Shown here: positions 19,924 through 27,276 of the stretch, piece after piece
Numbering within the stretch: position 1 is the first letter of the stretch
Layout: each line of letters starts with the position of its first letter
Source of the DNA: Bacillota bacterium
Lineage (GTDB): Bacteria > Bacillota > Limnochordia > Darwinibacteriales > Darwinibacteriaceae
Direction of reading: 5' to 3'
Assembly: GCA_012520315.1 (NCBI GenBank)
Contig: JAAYOM010000016.1
Location: 1 to 43,094, forward strand
Length of the DNA: 43,094 nt
Notes under the pieces: model-generated
What the model was told of the DNA's origin: nothing
What the model saw: only the letters and a program-made list of their open reading frames with translations
Databases searched by the model: none
Made by a program: the position numbers and the translations under genes

Positions 19924-21951
19924 GTGGGGGAGCGGGACATGTCGATAACGATTGCTTTAGTAGGAAATCCCAATAGCGGCAAGACAACACTTTTTAACGC
20001 GCTCACCGGCTCAAACCAGCATGTGGGCAACTGGCCCGGAGTGACCGTAGAGCGCAAGGAAGGGCAGGTGCGGCATGGAAATACGGTGTGCCGTGTTGTT
20101 GACTTGCCGGGAGCATACAGCCTGGGCGCCTTTTCTGAGGATGAAATGGTGGCCAGGGAATTTATCTTGACCGGAAACCCTGATGTAGTGATTAATGTGA
20201 TAGATGCTACCAATGTGGAGCGAAACCTGTACCTGACCACACAGCTTTTGGAGATGGGAGCTAAAGTTGTAATAGCATTGAATATGGTCGATGAGGCCAA
20301 GGAGAGGGAGATCTCCATAGATGAAAAGGCCCTTGCCAGGCGCCTTGGAGTACCTGTAATCCCCACTGTGGCCAGCAGGCGCAACGGACTTGAGCAGCTT
20401 ATGAACGCTGCACTGGCAGTTGCCTCCGCGCCCCGCAATGGACATGTGCGACTCAGCTATGGGGAATCCATCGATGACAAGCTTGCCAAACTCACCAATC
20501 TGCTCAAGGCAGGACGTTGGGACTATCCCAGTGGATGGCTGGCTCTCAAGGTTATGGAAGGCGATGAGTACGTCAGAAAAATTGTGGCGGATGAGCAGAG
20601 CATGCAGCGATCAAAAGAATTCCTTCGCCTCTGGGATGAGATTGCTGCCAATGAGGATTACTACCAGTTGGAGATTGTGGACAGCCGTTATAGGTTTGTT
20701 GGTGAGGTTACCCAAGATGCAGTGCGCAGACCGGCTGTGGCGGTGGAGACCGCCACTGACAAACTAGATCGCATCTTAACGCATAAATATTGGGGCATTC
20801 CTATTTTTGCCGCCATTATGTTTGTAGTATTCCAGCTGACCTTTGCCATTGGCCAGGATTTCTTGGGAGAATGGATGGCCAGTGCGGTAGAGTATATTGG
20901 CGAGTTTCTAGAAAGTCTTTTGCTGACCGTTAATGCACCCCAATGGCTGGTAGATTTTACCGGTAACGGAATCATTGCCGGGGTTGGAGCCGTGGTAGAG
21001 TTTGTTCCTCTCATTGTGATCCTATACCTATTGATGGGACTTCTGGAGGACAGCGGCTATATGGCTAGAGCCGCCTATGTGATGGATAACACGATGCGGG
21101 CAGTCGGCCTGCAGGGCAAGACCTTCATTTCAATGATCGTGGGCTTTGGCTGTAATGTTCCCGGTGTGATGGCGACCCGGACTTTGGAAAGTAAGAAGGA
21201 TCGCATGATTGCCATCCTAATTAATCCCTTCATGTCCTGCGGCGCGAAAATCCCCATTTATCTGGTATTTATCGCAGCCTTTTTCCCTGCCTACGGCGGA
21301 GCAGCACTCTTTGCCATGTATGCACTTGGCATAATAGTAGCCTTTATTATGGGCAAGATATTTAGCAAGACTTTATTTAAGGGAGAAGTCAGCCACTTTA
21401 TCATGGAGCTGCCCCCCTATCGCATGCCGACCTTGGGCACTGTGCTGCGGAGCATGTGGGATAATGTTTCCGGATTTTTGACACGGGCCGGCACCACGAT
21501 TTTTGCAGTAGTCAGCTTGCTGTGGGTATTAGCAGTACTTCCCGGCGGAGTGGAACCCTATGGGCCCGAAAGTATTTTGGGCCAGATTGGACTTGCGATC
21601 GCCCCTATATTTAAACCTGCCGGCTTTGGCACTTGGCAGGCTTCGGTGGGCTTGTTTTCCGGCATTGCTGCCAAAGAGGCCGTAGTGGCAACCCTGGGCA
21701 TGGTCTACGCCGGTGTGGAAGAGGGTATGGAACTTGTCATGTCTATCCGTGAAGTCTTTACTCCCCTGACCGCCGTTTCGTTTATGGTTATGACTTTGCT
21801 GTATACACCCTGTGCTGCTACCTTGGGCACAATCAGGAAAGAGACCGGCTCTGGCAAGTGGGCGCTCTTTTCGGCCCTGTACAGCTTTGGAGTTGCCTGG
21901 GCTTTGGCGGTAGTTGTCTTTCAAGTTGGGAGTCTGCTCGGATTTGCTTAG
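19924..21951 (+). CDS. feoB: Ferrous iron transport protein B
   Basis: G-domain ALVGNPNSGKTTLFNALTG, DLPGAYSL, NMVDEA; membrane core VGFGCNVPGVMATRTLESKKDRMIAILINPFMSCGAKIPIY. Confidence 0.98.
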   Translation: MGERDMSITIALVGNPNSGKTTLFNALTGSNQHVGNWPGVTVERKEGQVRHGNTVCRVVDLPGAYSLGAFSEDEMVAREFILTGNPDVVINVIDATNVERNLYLTTQLLEMGAKVVIALNMVDEAKEREISIDEKALARRLGVPVIPTVASRRNGLEQLMNAALAVASAPRNGHVRLSYGESIDDKLAKLTNLLKAGRWDYPSGWLALKVMEGDEYVRKIVADEQSMQRSKEFLRLWDEIAANEDYYQLEIVDSRYRFVGEVTQDAVRRPAVAVETATDKLDRILTHKYWGIPIFAAIMFVVFQLTFAIGQDFLGEWMASAVEYIGEFLESLLLTVNAPQWLVDFTGNGIIAGVGAVVEFVPLIVILYLLMGLLEDSGYMARAAYVMDNTMRAVGLQGKTFISMIVGFGCNVPGVMATRTLESKKDRMIAILINPFMSCGAKIPIYLVFIAAFFPAYGGAALFAMYALGIIVAFIMGKIFSKTLFKGEVSHFIMELPPYRMPTLGTVLRSMWDNVSGFLTRAGTTIFAVVSLLWVLAVLPGGVEPYGPESILGQIGLAIAPIFKPAGFGTWQASVGLFSGIAAKEAVVATLGMVYAGVEEGMELVMSIREVFTPLTAVSFMVMTLLYTPCAATLGTIRKETGSGKWALFSALYSFGVAWALAVVVFQVGSLLGFA

Positions 21952-21966
21952 GGCAGGGAAGGTGGT

Positions 21967-22251
21967 GTGTGGCTCTTGCTAAAACAACTTCTGGCTGCTA
22001 TTAATGATGCCGGTTATGTATCGAAGCCGGCCCTTGCAGCAGAGCTGGGCAGGCCTTTGGTCCTGGTGGAAGAGGGGTTTGCGGCCCTGGTGCGGATGGG
22101 TTATCTTGCCGAGGATGCCGGCGCAGGCTGCGTTGATCTGCCCTGCGGGAAATGTCCCTACGCCAGCATGTGCCAAAAAGAGCCTGTTCAAATGTGGAAG
22201 ATCACAGATAAGGGTCGGGATCTTTTGGCGAATATGCAAAGGGCCGGCTAA
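21967..22251 (+). CDS. FeoC-like winged-helix protein with Cys cluster
   Basis: 94 aa, immediately downstream of feoB; C-G-K-C-P-Y-A-S-M-C motif followed by wing-like WKITDKGRDLL. Confidence 0.75.
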   Translation: MWLLLKQLLAAINDAGYVSKPALAAELGRPLVLVEEGFAALVRMGYLAEDAGAGCVDLPCGKCPYASMCQKEPVQMWKITDKGRDLLANMQRAG

Positions 22252-22257
22252 AATCAA

Positions 22258-22285
22258 AGGGCGCTGCCGTACTTGGCAACGCCCT
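22258..22285. terminator. Hairpin between convergent feo operon and 22301-22885
   Basis: AGGGCGCTGCC-GTACTT-GGCAACGCCCT: 11-bp stem with one G.T/C mismatch position; no strong T-tract. Confidence 0.6.
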
Positions 22286-22300
22286 GTCATATCTTTGGGA

Positions 22301-22885
22301 CTAATCCGCTTTGTAGATAGATGCTCCGTCTGCTGTCACGTTGAGCATGATCTGGGGTGATAAAAAGCCCAGCAGCTCTCCGCGGAAAAGACCAATATAC
22401 CCGTTATTATGAACGTTATTGCCCATAATTCCGGTGGGCAGGCCCTCGGCATTGTTTACTTCCATCACTCCGCCGTAAAGACCTGACCGTAAGCCAATCA
22501 GCTTGGTCATCTTGTTGGTGCCGTTATAGAGGAATACGCTGCCGGCATTGTCTTCGTTTTGCAGAGCTACCGTTAGATGTCCGTCTTGGTTGAAGACTCC
22601 AATGGCACCGCCGTCATCATAGGACAAGAGTGATACTACACGTGTGCCTTCATCGTTGAAGAGCTCAAAGCCAACATCTCTCTTGGCTTGATCATATTTC
22701 AGTGAAGCGACTGTGTTTCCCTCATCATTGACCACCACAATCTCGCGAGCGACAATCTTGTCAAAAATCTGCTGGGTAGCACTTACTACGTTCACACCTG
22801 TTATTGCGCAGAACAAGGCGATGAACAGCAATGGATAAATAATGAACCGCTCATATTTTGACACCCAATCACTCCTAACTGGCAA
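22301..22885 (-). CDS. Membrane-anchored protein with degenerate beta-repeat ectodomain, unknown function
   Basis: N-terminal TM YPLLFIALFCAITGVNVVSA; at least five repeats of a beta-N-x-x-G-x-beta pattern (IVVVNDEGNTVASL; FELFNDEGTRVVSL; IGVFNQDGHLTVAL; VFLYNGTNKMTKLI; VMEVNNAEGLPTGI). Confidence 0.75.
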   Translation of the reverse strand: MPVRSDWVSKYERFIIYPLLFIALFCAITGVNVVSATQQIFDKIVAREIVVVNDEGNTVASLKYDQAKRDVGFELFNDEGTRVVSLLSYDDGGAIGVFNQDGHLTVALQNEDNAGSVFLYNGTNKMTKLIGLRSGLYGGVMEVNNAEGLPTGIMGNNVHNNGYIGLFRGELLGFLSPQIMLNVTADGASIYKAD

Positions 22886-23050
22886 GCTACTTGTCTATTT
22901 AATTCGTCTTATTTAGACAAATACCTGCCAAAGGGTAATCTGTTTCGCACCATGCAGCAAAAAAAGGGTCTGCCGCGGCCCGAAGGAGGACAAGTGCAGC
23001 GGAAGGGGAAATAGCCACAGAGAACCTTCGGGAGAATTGGAGGAAGTGTT

Positions 23051-23953
23051 GTGCTGCAAATCCTGGAACCATTTATTATGCTGACTTTGCTCATTGCCCT
23101 GGGCGGCTTTCTCTACAGTACTAAGGTTTTCGACCTGGACTTTGTTCGGAGATTGAGCAGCCTGGTGGTGAAGGTAACTTTTCCGGCAATGCTCTTTGTT
23201 TCCATGTACAGCAACATAGATCTGCAAACGTGGCAGCAAGGGTGGATTTTCACCGCTGTGGGCCTGGCTGTATCTGTTGTGCTGGCAGTTACTGCCCATC
23301 ACAGCAGCAAGCTTTACTCGCTGCGGGGTATGACCTACGGAACCTACCAAATTCTCTGCACCAATGGGAACAATGTGTTTCTGCCTGTGCCGATTATTTC
23401 GGTGCTTTTCGGTACACCCTATGTGGTTTATGCGGTGTTGTTTGAGCTTGGGGCAGGCCTTTTCTACTGGAGCTACGGTGTTTCCCACTTTCGATCCGGC
23501 AAGGGGCTTAGTTTCAAACGTCTGATCAATCCAAATATAATAGCTTTAGTTCTCGGTCTGCTTTTGGGACTGGCACAGATAAATGTGCCGCGTCCGATTT
23601 TCCGTGCTCTGGAGATTGTAGGCCAAATTACAGTGGGCTCGGCCATGCTGATTATTGGCGCCTTGGTAGTCAGTCTGTTTGAAAAGAGCTTCCGGCTCCG
23701 GCGTGAAGTTTGGGGCGTGACAATTCATCGCCTGCTGCTCAGCCCCCTTGTGGGAGTTATCTTCCTGTCTTTTTTGCAGCTTGCTCCCGAACTTAGGACA
23801 ATTATGCTCTTAATGCTTTCTATGCCGCCCCTTGTAACTACGGCCCTGGTGGCTGCCAGTTTCAATGCAGATGAGGAACTGGCTGCGATAGGGGTAGTTG
23901 TTCCCACACTGCTTAGTTTTGTGCTCCTGCCCATACTCTTGGCGCTGCTCTAA
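23051..23953 (+). CDS. AEC (auxin efflux carrier) family transporter
   Basis: Multi-TM protein; SLVVKVTFPAMLFVSMYS, ILCTNGNNVFLPVPIISVLFGT, LINPNIIALVLGLLLGL, SMPPLVTTALVAASFNADEELAA typical of AEC transporters. Confidence 0.88.
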   Translation: MLQILEPFIMLTLLIALGGFLYSTKVFDLDFVRRLSSLVVKVTFPAMLFVSMYSNIDLQTWQQGWIFTAVGLAVSVVLAVTAHHSSKLYSLRGMTYGTYQILCTNGNNVFLPVPIISVLFGTPYVVYAVLFELGAGLFYWSYGVSHFRSGKGLSFKRLINPNIIALVLGLLLGLAQINVPRPIFRALEIVGQITVGSAMLIIGALVVSLFEKSFRLRREVWGVTIHRLLLSPLVGVIFLSFLQLAPELRTIMLLMLSMPPLVTTALVAASFNADEELAAIGVVVPTLLSFVLLPILLALL

Positions 23954-24033
23954 GCTGTTGAAAAAAAGAAAAAAACAAAGAGGATTTACGCATGAAATGG
24001 CTAATATGTAAAGTAGTCATTCTTTGTGACACA

Positions 24034-24053
24034 AAATGCAACCGGTTACATTT
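24034..24053. promoter_or_regulatory. LacI/GalR-type operator candidate upstream of the CUT1 sugar transporter
   Basis: AAATGCAACC|GGTTACATTT: 20-bp palindrome with a single asymmetric position and central CG, about 25 bp before the likely ATG at 24078. Confidence 0.7.
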
Positions 24054-24077
24054 ACAAAAATTAAGGAGGTTCTTGTG

Positions 24078-25340
24078 ATGAAGAGGCGTGTAGTGCTAGT
24101 CAGTATGTTGCTCGTACTTGCTCTTTCTTTGGGAGCGTCCGCTCAAGGTGTAGTAACCATGATGGGCGTGTGGGGTGGCCAAGAACTAGAGGCATTTGAA
24201 GAGGTCATGGCTGCCTTTACTGCCAAGACCGGAATTACCGTACAGTTTGAAGGCACACGTGATCTACCTACGTTGCTGCAAACCCGCATTGCCGCTGGCA
24301 ATCCGCCAGATGTCGCGGCGCTGCCTGGTCCCGGGGCAATGAAGGAGTATGTTGAACAGGGCGCGTTAATCGATCTTAACAATGTTCTCGACGGGAAAAC
24401 ATTGACCGAAGACATTAACGATGCCTGGATCGAACTCGGTACTTACAAAGATGGCTTGTATGCCCTTACTTTTGCTGCCGATATCAAGAGCTTAGTCTGG
24501 TATCGCCCTGACGTGTTTGCCGAAAAGGGTTATGAGGTTCCCACCACTTGGGATGAGATGGAAGCTCTGATGGATCAAATGGCAGCCAACGGCGATACTC
24601 CCTGGGCTATCGGCCTTGAATCCGGCGCAGCCAGCGGCTGGCCCGCAACCGACTGGATTGAAGATATCATGTTGCGCACAGCCGGTCCTGAAGTCTATGA
24701 CCAATGGGTGAACCATGAGATCCCCTGGACCGATGAGAGAGTGAAGGAAGCCTTTGAAATCTTCGGCAAGATTGCTAGAAACAGCGACTATGTCTATGGC
24801 GGACCGGTAACTGTGTTATCCACAAACTTCGGTGACTCAGTTGCAGAGCTGTTTACTGATCCTCCACGTGCGATGATGCATCGCCAAGCAAGTTTCGTGA
24901 CCAGTTTTATCCAAGATGCCAAACCTGACGTGGTCATCGGTGAAGATGTTGCTTTCTTTGGATTCCCCATGATCAAGCCCGAACATGGTAATCCCATGCT
25001 AGGCGCAGGTGATATGATCGGACAGTTCAATGATACTCCTGAAGCTGCTGAGTTCATGAACTTCCTAGCCAGTGCCGAAGCTCAGGAAATCTGGGCCAAT
25101 AGGCTTGGCAAACTCGGCACCAATAACAAGATTGATCCGGCTGCTTATCCCGATGATTTGACACGTGATATGGCAAGGCTCCTCAATGAAGCAGATGTCT
25201 TTAGGTTTGACGGATCTGACTCTATGGCGGCAGCAGTTGGTTCCGGCGCATTCTGGGAAGGCGTTCTCATGTACGTGGGCGGCGATTATCTCGATGATGT
25301 GCTGGAGTTTATCGAAAGTGTCGCGGTAGACAGCTACTAA
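24078..25340 (+). CDS. Carbohydrate ABC transporter substrate-binding protein (family 1, CUT1)
   Basis: ATG 24078 with AAGGAGG upstream (listed 24036 start lies in the palindrome); signal peptide ...LVLALSLGASAQG; TMMGVWGGQELEAFEEVMAAFTAKTGITVQFEGTRDLPTLLQTRIAAGNPPDVAALPGPG. Confidence 0.92.
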   Translation: MKRRVVLVSMLLVLALSLGASAQGVVTMMGVWGGQELEAFEEVMAAFTAKTGITVQFEGTRDLPTLLQTRIAAGNPPDVAALPGPGAMKEYVEQGALIDLNNVLDGKTLTEDINDAWIELGTYKDGLYALTFAADIKSLVWYRPDVFAEKGYEVPTTWDEMEALMDQMAANGDTPWAIGLESGAASGWPATDWIEDIMLRTAGPEVYDQWVNHEIPWTDERVKEAFEIFGKIARNSDYVYGGPVTVLSTNFGDSVAELFTDPPRAMMHRQASFVTSFIQDAKPDVVIGEDVAFFGFPMIKPEHGNPMLGAGDMIGQFNDTPEAAEFMNFLASAEAQEIWANRLGKLGTNNKIDPAAYPDDLTRDMARLLNEADVFRFDGSDSMAAAVGSGAFWEGVLMYVGGDYLDDVLEFIESVAVDSY

Positions 25341-25365
25341 GATTCCAGAATTATAGGTAACTCAT

Positions 25366-25395
25366 GGCGCGCCCTAACTTAGGGCGTGCCTTTTT
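25366..25395 (+). terminator. Intercistronic terminator-like hairpin between SBP and permease genes
   Basis: GGCGCGCCCTAA-C-TTAGGGCGTGCC followed by TTTTT (one mismatch in the stem). Confidence 0.8.
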
Positions 25396-25414
25396 CCGAG
25401 AAAGGGGAATGGTG

Positions 25415-26278
25415 ATGAGGCGGAAAACGGGTGGTTTGACTCCCCTGCTATATGTGGGCCCGGCAGTTTTTTTCCTCACGATTTTTCAGGTGTATCCCGC
25501 ACTGCAAACCATCTACCTAAGCTTCCTGGACAGACGGTCTGAAGCTTTTGTAGGTTTGGCGAATTACAAATTCGTGTTTACTTCGGCTCCAATGCTGACG
25601 GCCTTCAAAAACAATCTGATTTGGCTGATTTTCTTTACTGCAGGCACCGTAGGCTTAGGCCTCTTGTTTGCAATTCTAGTTGACAAGGTCAGGTATGAGA
25701 GTTTTGCCAAGTCAATAATTTTTATGCCCATGGCCATCTCCTTTGTAGGTGCCGGTGTGGTTTGGAAGTTTATGTACACTTATAAGCCCCCTGGCTCGGA
25801 GCAGATTGGACTTCTAAACCAGATTCTGGTTATTTTCGGCTTTGAACCTAAGGGATGGCTGTTGGAAAGCCCCCTTAACAACTTCGCGCTGATCGTTGTC
25901 GGACTTTGGATTTGGACCGGTTATTGCATGGTAATTCTTTCCGCGGCTTATAAAGGGATCCCCAAAGAGCTGACAGAAGCTGCCCAAGTAGATGGGGCCA
26001 ACAGCCTACAGGTGTTCAGGCACATCACTATTCCAGAACTCAAACCCGCCCTAACCATGGTGATCACAACGATGCTGGTTAATGTGCTTAAGATATTTGA
26101 CATTATCTACGTCATGACCAATGGCAACTATGGCACTGAGGTTATCGCCAACCGCATGTTCAAGGAGATGTTCCAGTTTTCTAACACAGGCAGGGCAAGT
26201 GCTATTGCTGTGATTTTATTCTTGATGATAGTGCCAATCATGTATGCTAACATTCGTCAGAAGTTGAGGGAGGGTTAA
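25415..26278 (+). CDS. Sugar ABC transporter permease (MalF/UgpA type)
   Basis: MRRKTGGLTPLLYVGPAVFFLTIFQVYPALQTIYLSF; EAA loop ELTEAAQVDGANSLQVFRHITIPELKPAL. Start at 25409 or 25415; the listed 25364 start sits in the hairpin. Confidence 0.9.
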   Translation: MRRKTGGLTPLLYVGPAVFFLTIFQVYPALQTIYLSFLDRRSEAFVGLANYKFVFTSAPMLTAFKNNLIWLIFFTAGTVGLGLLFAILVDKVRYESFAKSIIFMPMAISFVGAGVVWKFMYTYKPPGSEQIGLLNQILVIFGFEPKGWLLESPLNNFALIVVGLWIWTGYCMVILSAAYKGIPKELTEAAQVDGANSLQVFRHITIPELKPALTMVITTMLVNVLKIFDIIYVMTNGNYGTEVIANRMFKEMFQFSNTGRASAIAVILFLMIVPIMYANIRQKLREG

Positions 26279-26280
26279 GT

Positions 26281-27144
26281 GTGAACTGGCAAAAACTGAA
26301 AAGAAGGCTCCCCCGTCTTGCAGTCAATATTGTCGTAATCGCCGCCATATTGATCTGGTTTGTTCCTACATTGGGTTTGCTTGTCACATCCTTCCGGCCT
26401 GCAAGTGATGTAGCTTACAGCGGTTGGTGGACGTCCCTTTCCAGTCCCTTGAAGTTTACCCAGTATACGGTGGAAAACTACAAAAATGTCCTCTCTTCAG
26501 GAGGGATGCTCATTGCCTTCCGCAACAGTTTCATTGTCTCTATTGGCGGTACGGTAATCCCAGTCTTTCTGGCTGCTCTGGCTGCCTTTGGCTTGTCGAA
26601 ACTGAACTTCAAGGGCCGCGGATTCTTCTATGCACTGATAGTGATGATGCTGGTGGTACCGACCCAGATGACCTTTGTGCCTGTCTTGCGTCTTTATAAT
26701 AAGCTTAGTCTTTCCGGAACCTTTGGGGGATTGTGGCTGGTGCATACCGGTTATGGCCTGCCCTTCTCTATCTTTATGCTCCACACATTTTTCCAATCTT
26801 TACCTGAAGAACTGTTTGAGGCTGCTCACATTGACGGTGCCTCGATTTGGACTACGTTCATTCGACTTGCCATACCGCTCTCTGTTCCGGCCTTAGCCTC
26901 TTTAGTGATCTTTCAGTTTCTCGCTGTCTGGAACGATCTTTTAGTGGCCCTGATCTACCTAGGCGGCCACCAGTCTGTAGCACCTCTGACGATGCGCCTT
27001 TCGAGCCTGGTGGGCTCCCACGGGCAGGACTGGCACTTGCTGACAGCAGCCGCCTTTATCTCAATGATAGTGCCCTTGATCGTGTTCCTATCCTTGCAGA
27101 AGTACTTTGTCAGGGGTTTGATGGGCGGTGCCGTCAAGGGATAG
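26281..27144 (+). CDS. Sugar ABC transporter permease (MalG/UgpE type)
   Basis: Multi-TM protein; EAA loop EELFEAAHIDGASIWTTFIRLAIPLSVPALASL; GTG start directly after the upstream stop. Confidence 0.92.
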   Translation: MNWQKLKRRLPRLAVNIVVIAAILIWFVPTLGLLVTSFRPASDVAYSGWWTSLSSPLKFTQYTVENYKNVLSSGGMLIAFRNSFIVSIGGTVIPVFLAALAAFGLSKLNFKGRGFFYALIVMMLVVPTQMTFVPVLRLYNKLSLSGTFGGLWLVHTGYGLPFSIFMLHTFFQSLPEELFEAAHIDGASIWTTFIRLAIPLSVPALASLVIFQFLAVWNDLLVALIYLGGHQSVAPLTMRLSSLVGSHGQDWHLLTAAAFISMIVPLIVFLSLQKYFVRGLMGGAVKG

Positions 27145-27164
27145 TTGGCAGGGAAAAGACCAGG

Positions 27165-27199
27165 AGCGCGAAGCAGCTGCCAGCTGCTTCGCGCTTTTC
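27165..27199 (+). terminator. Rho-independent terminator of the CUT1 sugar transporter operon
   Basis: AGCGCGAAGCAGCTG-C-CAGCTGCTTCGCGCT perfect 15-nt arms followed by TTT. Confidence 0.9.
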
Positions 27200-27276
27200 G
27201 TTGTAATGAGGATCTGCAGGAATCAGGGAAACATTTATCGAAAGGACTAAAGTATGCTAATTTGAGGGGGGTCCCC

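Noticed and set aside
25364-25414. N-terminal extension MARPNLGRAFFRERG of the MalF-type permease
   Set aside because: The sequence is the intercistronic hairpin itself; a ribosome binding site (AAAGGGG) sits before the ATGs at 25409/25415.
27145-27276. N-terminal extension MAGKRPGARSSCQLLRAF... of the DUF2207-like protein
   Set aside because: It translates the terminator hairpin at 27165-27199; the signal peptide starts at 27277.
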